DNA from: Agroathelia rolfsii
Lineage: Eukaryota > Basidiomycota > Agaricomycetes > Amylocorticiales > Amylocorticiaceae
Assembly (NCBI GenBank): GCA_018343915.1
Contig: JABRWF010000004.1
Coordinates: forward strand, 310,001-374,000
Reading direction: 5' to 3'
Length of the DNA stretch: 64,000 nucleotides
Shown here: piece after piece, positions 1 through 13,454 of the stretch
Numbering within the stretch: the first letter of the stretch is position 1
Layout: every line of letters starts with the position of its first letter
Position numbers and translations under genes: made by a program
Notes under the pieces: model-generated
Told to the model about the DNA's origin: nothing
The model's database searches: none
Seen by the model: the letters and a program-made list of their open reading frames with translations, nothing else

Positions 1-3000
1 AGGATTAATTGTTAAATATCGAATGCTGTATATCAATGAGTTTGTATAATACATCGTTGATGATGACTTGCTATAAATTAATAGTAATCAAATTACGGAG
101 TCCAGCAGCATTGGCATCTAAAGAGACTACGTGTCAGAAGCATCCCAATACGATCCCCATTTCCAGAACTTTGTAACTCTTCAAACGCTCCCAAGTCACA
201 TACTTTCACTTTCACACAACCTCGATAAACGTTTGGCCCAACAATTAGCGACTCCTTATCCATTCCCCTACATGCAAGAAACCTTAACTTCCGATAAATC
301 TCTCGTATCTAGGTCGCATGTTCCACCCAGCTTTTCCATCCATCACAAACTGTCTCATGGAACTTCAAGTAGCACGGTGCGCCAGCAAACAAGGATGCGT
401 GCGCCAGATCTGCATTCCCATACTGCAAATCCAACTGTTCGGCGTAGCACGCGCTGAAGTACATGCACAGGTAGAACCGACGCAACTATCGCACTCAGGC
501 GGGGTGTGTAGTCTACTGGATCGTCTGGGCCATGGAACGCTTGCGGCCATGTTGTGCTATGTCCGAGGGAGGTCCAGTCAGAAGAGACAGAGTGCCAACC
601 CTCGACAGGGTGATTAGGCCGAGAGAATGGTTCGTCCCCTGTGCTCATGAGATCCTCGGGATACAGAACGGTCAGCATTAGTAGAAGAATATGTTGCGTA
701 AGGCGAGATCGGGGCGGTGCCGAACCAGCTGGTTGTACGCCCGTGGTATCTTGAAAGGGGGTATGAGCGCAGAGAGCAGTTGGTATAGCTATGCGAACGT
801 TTGAGGAGCGCACTATGGGTCAGAAAGCAACATTGAAAGTTGATCATCTTCAAGGCTACATCACTCCCTGATGGTATGCAGTATTTCACGCTCCAAACGA
901 GAACGCCATAGTTCATGGGCAGATTTGAAAGGTCCCTACAGACAGGTCTGGGAGAATATCATGAGTGAACCAACAGTGTAATCTCCTCCCGCTGCATCTA
1001 TTATGACGCTCCCTATTTTTTTTGAATGGCACAGGCTTGGAAAGGGACGCTTTCAGTTTTGCTAGAGTGGAGAGCCGTTGCGCATGAGTCAGGGCGTCCG
1101 ACCCACGTAGGCCTCCAAACTTGGCAGAGTCTCCTGGACAATATCCATGGAAACATATGGTGCGCCTACAGGATTATCGAACGTCGTGTCCCATGCGTGT
1201 ACTTTCGGTACAACACAACCCTGATTCATGAACGAACCTCATCGCTTCGATCTCGGACGGCTTCGCCTGAACATTCAAGTCTTCATCGTCGTCGTTTGAT
1301 AGACTAGCAGCTAGCTAGATGCCATCGTCGAAGACTAGCCCATAGACGGTATTGTAAACTGCTCCGACCAAGAAGGGAGATGGACGAGCAACTCGGACCG
1401 GATCCTGTGCTAGAGAGATGGGCAGTCGAGCAGTTAACTAGGGCCTTGAAGATTGACTCTTTTTCTCTTACGGAGATTAGATATTTGTTCGGTCAGGCCG
1501 TGGGCCATAGAGACGTGCAAATAATTTGAATGGTTGAATGGTTGAAGTTTGAGTATCAACGATGAGCTCCACTGAGATGAGTTGCTGTTCAATATAAGTT
1601 AGACCCCTAATCATGACTCGGGGATCAATACAAGTCTTCGGGAAGAGAGGGGCAATTGTGATTGATATATTTGATGAAGATGAGACGGATGGATTACCTG
1701 AACAGCTGTAATGCATTTGCGGTCTATGCAGGAATCGGCAGGATGCATCAATGCATTGAATGATAAATGTACTATCTCCCTACCCCCATTTGGTGACCGG
1801 TGACAGGTGACCAGTGATCACTTGCTTGTGTGTATGAGCGCCAGCACTAGTCCAAATGCTATGATACCACTGTTCGGGGATGTCGATGCGAAACTCCTGT
1901 CAAAACCACGGCAAGACCATGGAGTGCCAAATGCTACAGCGCCCGACGGACTAAAAACGTGACAATGGGTATAGGGCGAGCGAGTGACAAGACCCATATT
2001 TGGACAGATCTCAAACCTTTCTTGTTCTCTAATGACCAGCTCGTTGAGTCAATTGTTCATACCTGTGCGTATATAAAACTCAATGAGCGATGTTGTTCGA
2101 TGCTCAGCGCTCAGCAATTGTGCGTCTAGATTTGTCGAATCGCCTAAAGGAGGACATATGACCAGCACTATTGAAATGGCAGTAGGGGGTCCTTGAACCC
2201 GAAGACAAAAACGTGCAATGTCAGCGCAAAATTAGCTTGTACTCATGGGTTGCATTTCGGCACTTGGCCTCTGCCGCACAGGCAGAAGCAAAGAGTAAGC
2301 TCCAGCGCTTCTTAGTTCAGCAACTTGAAGGATGGAAGGGTGAGCAAGTGTAATCGGAAACCAGGACCGGCAATCCCCATTTTAACCTGAGCAATTTCGA
2401 AGGTCAGCCAGTCTTCTGATCTTAACCGATTGCCTGAAAAGACAGTCTTCCCTCAAGCGACAATTTCAGTAAACGTAAACTTTCCTTTTTCAGGCCACTA
2501 GGTTGTAAACTCCCTAGATTGGCTTTGATCACGCGATCCTGCTTCTTTCTACTTTTTCGGTACCGACCGAAGTCATTCCTAATTTATCCTCGCAAAATTA
2601 ATCACTGTATAAGCGGTGACCATGTCAAGACAGCAATCTCTGTCCGAGTCCAAAGGAAATGGATGCATATATCTTGCCCCATATACTCGCTAAGAGGACT
2701 TGCAGTCACTGCGAATAACCATCACATGTGAAAAACTTGAATTTTTTTTTTAATCTTCTTCAATATATTCGAGAGAGAAGGTCTGTTTCGCGATTTTACA
2801 TGGCAAAAACCCCTCACTTGCCAGTGCCAACAAGTTAGCGCACACCTCCCGTTCACCTTGAGCGCTGAGCTTGAAGCCTTTCATGAACTCATAAAACAAC
2901 AAGACTTGATCCACATCCACCACGACTCTAGAAGATATGAACGGTAGTACTGTTATGAAGTTTCCGTTCTCCATTTCATGAGCTGATATCTCTCATTGCT

Positions 3001-4664
3001 CATGATTTCGTTGCTCCATGACTTCCTTTGCTTGCCCACTCTGTCTTGATTGAATTATGTTCGCTCCACTCTTGCCAGCTCGGAAGGTGTAAAATTGATC
3101 CTCTGTCAATATACCGCTGTAAGCGGCCTTCGCTTGCGCATACATGATGCAATGACTGCGACAACAGTCGATATTTCCAATTTGGGGTCGATGATACCAC
3201 CAGTCACAAGCGTTCGTCTGGCAAAATCTCCTCATTGACCGCGAGCATTACCCTGGGGTTAACAATGAATACATACTGGCCATAGTCTAGCCAACGTCCA
3301 GTGTTTGTGCAATTCCTTCCGCAAGATGACCTTGAAAGGCTGGTCCGTTCATTGGATTTTTCTATTTAGGAGCATATTCAACATTATTTATTTTTTCAAC
3401 CGCCGGTTCTTGGATATTCTGTCATTTTTGTTCATGATATCTAAATGTTCTAGGTGGTCTTATGGCCTATCGCAGGTGTTATGACAGCTCATGTCATCCT
3501 GACGCCGTCTGCGTGCACTTCAGCATTTCGTGCACTGCGGCGTTGCTTAGCAGCGTTAACTCACTGATAGTGATATAGCCAGGTGCATCCCATGTCTCAT
3601 TACAGTGCCACTAGCGAAATTAAGCCGACTGAGAGAGACCAAAATTGCTCCTTTTCATTTTCCTGAGGAATGGAGACAGACAACACAGCGGTTTGTAAAT
3701 GGCGGCTAATGTGATCTATGCGCAGGCTAGAAAACGCGTGCCCTGTTACCGCATTCCATCAAGACTGATTTCGTGCCATGCTTTCAACATGGGGAGCCAA
3801 GGTTGCTCCAAATGGCTACTCAAATGCATTTTATATTGCGTTATTTCTAGGCCAGAGAGAGGCAATGTTCGATGGGGTGCCATGAGGAGTGAAGTCAACC
3901 TTACTCGGAGTCTAAGCCTTTTAGAATTGTTAAAAGGCAAGTAAATAACGTGTTCAGGTTCTGCTGTCTAATGTGTTCTGAAAAGACATTTATTAGCTTT
4001 CGTCTAGGTTTTTCAAAACTTACATGCTCCAAAAGCAGTACGGCTTATTAGTATCAGTACGGCCGTAGGCAGCATTTGCCAGTGTGCGTCATTTGTAATC
4101 ATCAGCCTGTCTCTAGATACTACCGTCCCCGTGAATTCTGCTACACTGGTTAACATGATATGAATGCTTTGTCAAAAGCTAGAGTCGTTAAACAGTGATG
4201 CATCATGACGGACGTGCGAGAATCAGCAACAAGAAGAGCACATGTTTGCAGTACGCTTGTCGCCAGTTTCACTGCAGTACAAGTGCAAGCCTCCGAGTCA
4301 GTCGTGACCCGGGCCGGATGCTTTGCTCTCCGGTTCTCTTCAGGCTGAGCTTAGATATAAATCCTTGGCCGTCTTTCGTAGCTTGCTCGATCATACTCCA
4401 CTGTCAGGTTCCGTTACCGTCTGTTTCCACGACTTGAGGTCTCGTACGAGTTGCTTCGGCGCATTGACCACTGCTTATGCTGACTTATTACCGCTGTTGT
4501 GCCGACAGTGCACAGCCACCCCGAGTCTTGAGTTTTTTGGCACTTCCGTCACATCGCCGGCTTGTGTCCTCAAATTGAAATCATTCCTGGCTCCCCTGGC
4601 CCAATCATTCTTGCTCCTCTCGCTGCCCATGCGCGCCTACTAACGATAGCTGAAACCGTGTCCA
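1..4664. other. Gene-poor region upstream of the potassium channel
   Basis: No gene could be supported in this stretch. Short open frames occur on both strands (for example 355-813 minus and 2750-3238 minus), but none has a recognisable domain, a convincing chain of splice sites or a family-like composition. A good TATA-like element lies at 2070-2078, followed by an ATG at 2158 that opens only a 12-codon frame; a relic or a short spliced gene there cannot be excluded. The last few hundred bases probably contain the promoter and 5' UTR of the potassium channel gene. Confidence 0.5.
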
Positions 4665-7600
4665 ATGAGTCTCAAGGGCATTTACTACTATGTTTTCTCC
4701 TCCAACGGAGAGTCCTCTGCTTCGCCTGGCATGCCGAGATCTTGGACTCGCTCGACCACTATAACGGCCCCTACGTTTGAAGTGGACGCAGAGAGAGGTC
4801 TGACTAGTCGCCTCAGTCGCTTCCCACGTTTCCCTGTATTGCATCGCCCTCATTTCACGATTGATGAGGAGGATGCTGCATCCTCTTCCCGCTTCCCGTC
4901 TCGCGGGTTCCCGCGTACGACGACGACGTCGACAGCCATCTCGTCGACATCGACAAATCCACCCAAGAACTGGTGGACACGTTTGAAAGAATTCATCAAT
5001 CCCAACATGGAGGAAGATGATGACTATATCCCTAATTTCCGTGCTACCCCGATGGTCGCGGCACTGAGTAAGTTTGCACCCTAGTTTGTGCGCCGCTATG
5101 GAAGCCATGTTGACTGACAACATCACGAATTGTAGTGATACCCTTCAGCATTTGTATGTTTAGAATATCTTTTTCATGTGCTCATAAGTGATTGTAATGG
5201 AACGTTTTTCATATTACATATTAACAGTATTGGAGATACCCGGATTAACGGAGAAATGGTAGACTTATCACATGGTCGATGGATATTCCATTTGTACTTA
5301 CATTGTGATGATCAGGTATATTGTTACCGAAGACAATAAAATAGTTGAGACACGGGATAATCCTGTGATATTGGATGTTGGTCTGGCCATTAGGTGAGAA
5401 ATTGATGAGTTTTCTGTCGGAATTTTTTTTAGAACTTATTGATTTGTACATAGCATGATGTCAGCCCTGATCGCAAACATTTCCCTTGTTACTCGTTTTC
5501 TTGAGCGTAAAGTCAAGAGTAAGTGGTATTTCAATCGCGTCCTGTAGAGGATATTTTGTCTCAAGAAATATTTCTTCCGCATATTAGCCGCGACGATCAT
5601 TGCAATTATTTTTCTGAGTATTCATGGTGCATATTCATGTTGGCATAATCATGTTTACTCTGTTAACATCCGAGGGCTGCCCCCTAGATTTAATCAATAT
5701 TATTGCTGTCACAGTTTTTGGTGTTGTACACCGTTTCAACGATGGCTTTACATATGGCCAAAGTTTCTGGGTTACCGTCTGTTCCACTATAGCGTCGACG
5801 GTGACAAACGTGATCCTCATTACTGACCTCGTTCGGACGCCGGACTTCTCTCACTCAGGTAAGTTATGGGCGCATACATCCACAGCGGAATACATTTACA
5901 AATTTCATCGATTTTAAGGTTCTGGCTTAACACGTAAACAAAGGACGTTGATCATCATCGTCATGATCATGCTGTGCTATATAGCCATAGGTAGTCTGGT
6001 CAATGGCGTATTGATGAAGCTATCCTTTATCGATGGTCTCTACTTCACCGTTTGTAGTATTGAAACGATCGGCTTTGGTGACATCGTGCCTACTTCGACT
6101 GGGGCGCGCGTCTTTGTCTGCGGTTATTCAGCATTGGGCATCGTCAATCTTGGTTTGGCAGTCAGCAGTGCTCGCGACACTGTTCTGGAGGCTTTGGAAC
6201 AAGGCTATCGTAATCGGTAGGTTACCTAAACCAATATTAAATTTAAGTTTTATTCTGTTTGACTCCTAATCTACCCGCAGTGTTCGTGAAGTACGTCACA
6301 GACGCCGTGATGCTCGAAAAAGGCGCAAGATTGAACAAAAATGGCACGATGCCGTTGCCCAGCTGCTAAGAGAAGTTGACAAGCCGGTGTGGCTGCGACA
6401 AAAGTTTTCTGTTCGCCGAGGATGGGGTACTTGGCTCTGGTCCTGGGTAGCTGCAGACGTGCACCCGGGAGGATTTTCCTATGGACCGCACAACAGACGA
6501 TTAAATCTCGAAGCCTTATCAGCAGATCAGCTCGAGAAGGCCGCGTTGTCTACGGGCGTGCCGTTGCAGATGTTGCTTCCATCGGATTTTGTGCTTGGGC
6601 GCGATGGTGCTACGCCTCTGGGACATGTATCAGGCACACATACACACCACAGGATTGCCAGGATGGCCGGCTTGCTCACCCGCTTTGCGTTCGCTCACGG
6701 TGCAGGGATGAGTCAACTTGATGTACAATCACAAGATCAGTCCACACTCGGGAGAGACAACTCTACTGTCACCCAAAAAGGAAAGTCAATCCAGGACGAA
6801 AGGATCTCTGTTAAGGAAAAAGAGCAAGCTGGTTCTCAAGCACAGAGCGATGATGTCCCGGATCGACGGGTGTTAGATGAGAGGGCATTCAATGCCTTTC
6901 TCAATGGCGTGGAAGAGTTGGAGAGAAAGGCTTTCTACACCAAGCTATTTGTAGCTTGGACACTGTTTGCCTTATTCTGGTTTGTAAGTCATCCTCTAAT
7001 CCTAGGGGCTCTATACGCGTACTAACTGTTTTGAAGATTGGCGGAGTTATCTTCATGACCACAGAGAAATGGTCCTATGGAGTTTCTTTATACTTTTGTA
7101 TGCATCATCTATACTATTTTTGACATCGCTCAATTGCTTACATGCTGGTAGGTTTTATTGCCTTCACGTCCATTGGTTATGGTGATTTCTCGCCCAAGAC
7201 ACCTGCTGGCCGATCCGTTTTTGTCGGATGGGCGTTACTCGGCGTCGGCACAATGACGATCCTTATTTCAGGTAGGAAAGTCAATCTTCAACGCCTTCTG
7301 TGGTATGATTCTCACTATATTTTTTGAAACAGTGCTCTCGGATGCTTACTCTTCTCGTTATAATCGAGCGCTCCAGAATGGTGCCTTCGACAAGGCCGTC
7401 GGCCGTTATCGCGAACGCACCCGTGGGCGTTCCCGTAAACGGGACCCATCACGTGCTCAGTCTACCGACTCTGCCCGAGCACAAAGCGCTTCACCGGGAC
7501 ATCCCAGTATTAGGGAGGTTCGGGCTTCTACTCAACACCATTTGGAATCCTTGCCTGCCACGGTATTGACCCATGCCCAAGCGTTCCATGATAGCATGCA

Positions 7601-8239
7601 ATATTTCATGGGCGGAGGAGACGCCAAAGATATACCACCCGCATTACAGAAGCTGATTGATGAGATTGCTTCATCTACACGTAGTCGCAGTGGATCATCC
7701 GCTGAGGGCGGGCATAGCGAGGGTGAGGGTGCCCAACCACCTGATTATCCAAACCGGATGGGAAAGAGGCTCAGGAGAGAGATGATGAATGACCAGGCCT
7801 CCCGCCATGTAGGTAATTATTTGTGGAGTTTATGCACTAGCTAATATTATGACGTGCAGACGTTGTTTACACTTAGTCTTGAAAGTAAGTATATAATATG
7901 TTATCAAGGTGTCTGTTTCTGATTGATTTTTACATCCCGTCAGCTGCGATCAGGAAGATTGTTGAAGCGGCGGAGGATGCAAAGGAATCCATGAAAGAAC
8001 GAGACAATTTCGAGGAGCAACTCAAATCTAATACCAGAGATGGAGATGATGGCGCGGAGGGCTCACGTCCTACTTCGCCATTTTCGATCCTGGGAGCTGA
8101 TGAATTAACGCAAGAGCCCGAAGAAATTGAACCAGCGCGTTCTTCCCGTGCATCTTTCCGCAGACACCTTACAATATCCTCCAGAGGTGCGGGCGTGAGT
8201 TTTTCGAGTCTACCACGTGTTTCCACCTTTTCTGGATAA
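4665..8239 (+). CDS. TOK1-like outward-rectifying two-pore-domain potassium channel
   Basis: The spliced product is a large plasma-membrane potassium channel with two pore loops, the layout of the fungal TOK family (eight membrane segments, two pores per subunit). Pore 1 carries TIGFGD (bases 6065-6082) and pore 2 carries TSIGYGD (7166-7186). Hydrophobic segments precede pore 1 (5600-5830 and 5945-6020), and others flank pore 2 (about 6950-7100 and 7200-7270). A basic linker (VREVRHRRRDARKRRK) and a long hydrophilic loop, about 6280-6940, separate the pores. The tail after pore 2 is long and Ser/Arg-rich. There are about a dozen short introns, including an 18-base exon at 5136-5153. The chosen ATG is the first in the open exon; the Met at 4731 is an alternative. 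The family call is firm, the exact start is not. Expected role: potassium efflux on depolarisation and control of membrane potential. Confidence 0.87.
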
Positions 8240-8396
8240 TATTCATCCTGTTTATTTATTACCTGTTTTGGTTTCATGTCACACCATCGGATTCTTATTC
8301 TTGCGACTTGTATGAATTTATGTAATGGCGTCTTTGTACTTGTTTGAATTTGTTACTACTATTGTATTGACACTACGTCCTCTTCTTTCACTACTG

Positions 8397-11300
8397 CTAA
8401 AATATGACCAATGATTTTTCGATATTCCAGCCTAGGCGCTGTAGACCAGGTATTACCGCATCGTCTATCATTGCCTTAGGTCCACAGACAAGTACCAGCG
8501 AGTCCTCAGACGGCTCGGGGAGATGAACTCGCAGCATGACATCATTAATTCGACCCGAACCAAATTTTTTCTGGTCCTGTGTTGGCCCTTTGCTCAGGGT
8601 GTGGTAGAGCGAGAAACGTTGCGAGTCGCAGAGCGCAAACATTTCATCGAGTTCATGCCTGAGAAGGATATCTGCCTCCGTGCTGTTAGAGCAGATGAGT
8701 GATACGTTGGTCTGCTGGTCAGCCTCATCGTGTAATATACTTCTCAATACTTGGAAGATTGGTGTTATGCCTAATTTTCAGTTAGATTTTTTTTGACAAG
8801 TCTCGTTTATGATTAGGAAGCGACTTGCCTGAACCTGCGGCAATCATACCAATGCGTTTTACACGTCTTGGCTGACCCCTCCAAAGAGCAGTACCTTGGC
8901 CCTTCCATATAAAGGAGCCAAGAGGCCCCTTTAATTCGATTTCGTCTCCTATTCTGAGTTGGTCGAACCCTAGCGACATCTTTCCGCCCAGTTTGAACCG
9001 TTCATTTGGAAGGTATAATCTGGATGATTTCACGAGATTGAGTAAATACAATGCAGAAGACTATGAGATTTACAAACTTAATCAAGAGATCGATAAAACC
9101 GAGTTCATTTTCCTTTGAAATCGGCGTATAAGCCCTCTGGACAATTTCATGCGTGTCCTTGCGCATGAGTCGCACAAACACATGCTGCCCGACAGGTAAA
9201 CCGAGGTGCTGCTCCACTTCTGACAAGGCAAATCGGAAAATAGAAGAGTCGTGGTTGACCTTCTTTACATCGACCAACTTGACTTTCTTCCATTTGTTTG
9301 CGTCCAAGAAGAGAGCATTTGAGTTGGCCTGCTCATTCGTATTGGTTGAAGCATCCTGAATAACTTTTCCTGACAAAGTACCAATGTGGAACTTTGGAAA
9401 ATAAGGACATTATTATATTTATATTTAAAAAAAGGACCCATAGGATTGTGATGTACCTCGGCTAGCTGTGCCCTGGCATCAGCGGAGTGTATTGCAATGA
9501 AGTCCTCCGTAGCATCTTGGCCCGCTACGAGCAAGATGGAGTCTCCTCCTCCTGGATGATCCTTTAAGAACCCAGTGCCTTATATCCAGCCTAAATTAGA
9601 CCAACTTGTTTCGACATAATCGATATTAGAATAAATTTACCATCGTAGACTTCACTATTCACGACAAACCAAGGCTTCGTTCTGTCTTGAATAGCAAGTT
9701 CCTCCGGCGTAATCTTACGATCTACTCCTGCCTTTACCATGGTCGTTTCAGGAGCGATTTCGCGATTTTTAGTATCGACACGCCTCTCCACCGCCTTTTC
9801 GGAGAATTGGGGTCTCGTAATGTCCATCCCATTGGACTTTAACCTCTGATCTGGGTCAGCCGATAACTTTGCAAAGGAGGCGAACCGCATTTATTACCTC
9901 CATCCATCCTCCCGCAGCAGTTCCTGCTAATGTTGGATGCTCGAATTGGAGACGCATACCGCCTGGTATTTCTGGAGCCGCTTTCCTGTTTATTGCAACT
10001 CGGAATTGCCAATTGTTCATCATGGAGGTGGCATTCAAATAGCTATTAAGGATGCTTCAGGTTCTTGAAATAGAGATTAATGAAATGCACGCATACGAAC
10101 ATTTCGATAGGTTGCATGTTCATGGCCTCATCCATGGCGCAGACTTGTATTACATCCGCTTTGGCAAGTTTAAAGATGGGAACCTCTAAAGACCAAAAAC
10201 ACCAACAACTGGACTCGTAGTTGGTTTATGTCCATAATCTCCATGTATTGTTACTTACAAGCATGTATCTCTCTCGGTTAGATCGATGGTTCCGTATATA
10301 TCGTCTCTGTATATGCTTTGGCGGTATTGATCCTCGGGATATGTTCTGAATATCATGAGTTCTTGGCCTACTATGTGAGCTATGGAAACAACTTACACAT
10401 CTGCAAGCATCCATGTCGCACCCTCATCAAGGGTCACTTCGCATCTTGTTACCCTACGCCCCCCACCGCTGTAAGCGTATCCCTGGATTATATATACCTT
10501 GGAAGAATTGTCCTCAAGGTCCAATGGAAGAACATCCAGTATCTCATTATGATCTGGTTTGGCTATCGCGCTATTCACATTTAACTCGCTAACCAAAGAC
10601 GTGAGTGACATTTGCATGAACATTTTTTTAGTTAGCTATAGCGTACGTAATGATGTATCTGATCAACTCATCAGTGAATTATCATTAGCTCTAGCGGATA
10701 TATGAGCATACCTTGGATCGTACCACCATGGTTTTTCGTCGCGTGCTACTTCGGGAGCAAGATGTCTTGGAAGGACTTTGTTGTCCTAAACAGCATGTGA
10801 GTAGACGAATCATCAACTTGTATAGAAAATAGCTTACCCAATAATGGAGCTGTATTTTGGTGAATATTGATGGGTGAAATTCGAATCGGCATGTAAAGAG
10901 GTGACATACGTGGTGTTGAGATTCATTTGCAGATATTTCAATGCCTCTGAGCCACTAAAATTCCTGTCAAGATCATCCATAAACGTGAGATGGTGGGGAC
11001 TTTACTTTCACGGAACGGCCACCAATTTGACCTGGTATTATTACCCTTTTGATACTTGAATTATCTGAGCTTGTGTGGGGTTGAAATATAGGACTTACCT
11101 AACAGGGAATCCATGACTGTTCGGATTTTTGACGAATAGACAAGTTAGGAGAAACTCAAAACTTTGATTAATGGGACATACTCGGGTTCCAAAGGCAGTC
11201 CATTCATTGCCCAGGCTGGTAAAAAAAACCCTTTTAGTCAAACAAAATGATGGATATCGATTTGACCTACCAATCAACATTCCTTTTTGCTTGTCAGCGG

Positions 11301-12324
11301 CCCAAGACAAACGTTGCGAAGTACCATAAGGCCCGTTGGGTAGCGAATCTCCGCCCTCGAAAATGACATGTTTGGCCTTGCCTTTAAGTGGTCTGACGTG
11401 CTCGAGTACATCTGAGAGATATACACCTGTCCACAAGGCCGTACTAACTTTTTCAAATCTCAGTAATGCTTGCAGTAACATTCGTTAGGCAAAACATCAC
11501 CTCCTCCTGCACCCCAGCTAAAACCTAAGAAGGCGCCACGAGATGAGTGAACGAGATTAAACTACAAAATCAAAGCAACGAACCTAGACTTTTGCGTACG
11601 ACATTTTGCTCCTTTCGTCGGTTTCCAGCACAGACAAGCGTCACTGGAAAAGTGACGACAGCAAATTTATCTTTGAGATCTTGGATTGAAAATGAGACTT
11701 CGTTTTCAATGAGACCATGTATGCGGATGGTCCAAGATTGTAGCATCTCTTCATTAACCCGAGGGACAGCGCCATGGTTACGCACAAAATGTAAATGAGC
11801 GGGGGTAAGCCAGCCCTACAGAAAAAAATATTTTATTTGACTGTTCGCAGCTTCAATCTTAATTTGAGAGCTTACAGCAGAAAAGAGATCAACTAAGCGG
11901 GCCTCCGCATTGAACGGATGCTTCCCTGTTAAACGAACAAGACTGGGGTTCTGAAGAAGATAATGACCCGAATCTAAATGACTGAAAATAGAGTACAATA
12001 TGGCGCGGATGATACCCTGTTCACCCAGTTATCTGGCGTCTGAGCATCCGCATCCGCCACTTTGAGAGGTGTCTCGTTTGCTGGTAGCTTCGGGAAGTCA
12101 TTTTTAAGGAGAGGTATTTGTAAGTCATGCTGTTTTAGTGAAGGGGGCCAACTCGTTCCAGAGATAACGTCTGGATAAGGACTGCTACTCCGGGGAGAGG
12201 AGTGCACCGAAGTATTCAATGAAGAGGACTGGCTTTCTCCCTTACTTGAGCCAGTAGTATCAGAACTGCTGGTGCCTGTAGACTCTTCGTAAAGAGAGCG
12301 CTCAAGCATTTGGGGCGAGTTCAT
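8397..12324 (-). CDS. niaD: Assimilatory nitrate reductase (NAD(P)H), molybdenum cofactor / cytochrome b5 / FAD
   Basis: This cytosolic enzyme reduces nitrate to nitrite with electrons from NAD(P)H. In order the spliced protein shows a Ser-rich N-terminal extension, the sulfite-oxidase-type molybdopterin domain with the Mo-ligand cysteine in [12 protein letters not shown] (Cys codon 11630-11632), the Mo-cofactor dimerisation domain (about 9900-10760), and a cytochrome b5 domain with HPGG (9547-9558). It ends with the FAD domain (RAYTPIS) and the NAD(P)H domain (GSGITPIF, CGPKAMI). All redox centres look intact. The start is the ATG before [10 protein letters not shown]; the frame stays open to 12549, so an upstream start is possible. 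The intron at 8771-8828 is GC-AG: GT-AG rules do not rejoin GSG to ITPIF. The nitrate transporter lies upstream on the same strand and nitrite reductase beyond it, forming a nitrate cluster. Regulation by nitrogen source is expected from the family. Confidence 0.95.
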
Positions 12325-13454
12325 GCTGAGAGCTGTTGGGCAACGAGGGTGCAATTGCGAACGACAGAGATAAGGAGTCCCAAAATACTGGGAGCTTCCA
12401 CCGGCAGATATCAGGAAGCTCCAATTATTGGCCTTTGTCAGAGTTTTACAATCAGCTGTGGGGTGCCTCAGATAACGACTCATTTGGAACCAGAACCATC
12501 GCGAAGATAGGAAAAGGAACAGCGGCCATGTAGTAAAACACCCTGACACTTATCGCCCTTATCGTTACGAAGAAACGGTACGGAGAATCCCTTTTCTCAA
12601 TTGCAAGATATTAACGTTGAAGATAACAACTGAATGGATATCTCGGGTGTATTTTGTGTTTCAGGAGCGAAATGTTGAGGCTGAAATCGGAATGCCTAGT
12701 AGAGGGATGCGTACACGCCGCCCTTCAAGTGACCGTCGTTTCGGTGGTCCGAGAAATGCACCTACAGGTTTACCACGCTCCTGCACACGATAGCTCTGCT
12801 GCAGACTAGCAGAGCAAGATTCTGATAATCCTCGCTATCTTTAATAGAAAAAAATGTTTAGGAAAGTCGTTTTACGATGTAGACCATTTTGTCTGGATGT
12901 GGAAGGTGTTACTTTGTTCCATTTTGATTTTGACGGGTTTCGCATCACTTTAGCCGTAATCATCCGTGACGCGTGACCGTTGCAATGCCTCCGGGTCCAA
13001 GTAATCGGAGCCTTCTTATTTGACGGCATTTACGTTGCGAGGATACTGCCAACATATGGTTCCACGAGATGGGGGCGGAGAACAGTTATGATATCGATCA
13101 CACAGCCCTCGGCCGATGACACCGCTTCATCAATCAGGTATCAATCCATCATGAGGTTTTTTTTGCTTATCTATGAACTGAGCTCTTACGGCAGTGCCAG
13201 TGCTTCATGATTATTCCGTCCAATGACCAACTTAATAATTATATCTTAGGTTAATCCATACAAAAAACAAAACAAAAAAACGATGATAGAGAAGTGTATG
13301 ACATTGTGACGACTTCCAATTTGCCACTTTTTGTGTTAAATAAGTCTTAGTAGTATCTTCATGTGCAAGCTACTGGCGAGGGACAGAAACGGGGATGAGG
13401 ATTGCATTTATTCCCTAGAGATGTTATGACAATAAAACGTAATTAGCAGAATAT
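12325..13454. promoter_or_regulatory. niaD upstream region / transporter 3' flank
   Basis: About 1.1 kb separates the nitrate reductase start from the transporter stop, both genes reading leftward, so it should hold the niaD promoter and the transporter terminator. GATA-type motifs are visible, including CTTATCT at 13168-13174 and TGATAA near 12822. In fungi such motifs are targets of AreA/Nit2-type nitrogen regulators; use here is inferred. No gene is supported inside; the small open frame at 12841-13029 (minus) shows no domain. Confidence 0.5.

Noticed and set aside
355..813. 152-codon frame on the minus strand, with a Cys-rich alternative frame at 365-550
   Set aside because: No family recognised, no splice-supported extension and unusual composition; the Cys spacing is suggestive but does not match a known domain I can name.
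2750..3238. Adjacent minus-strand frames (2750-2974 and 2993-3235)
   Set aside because: They could be exons of one small gene, but I found no convincing splice join or recognisable domain.
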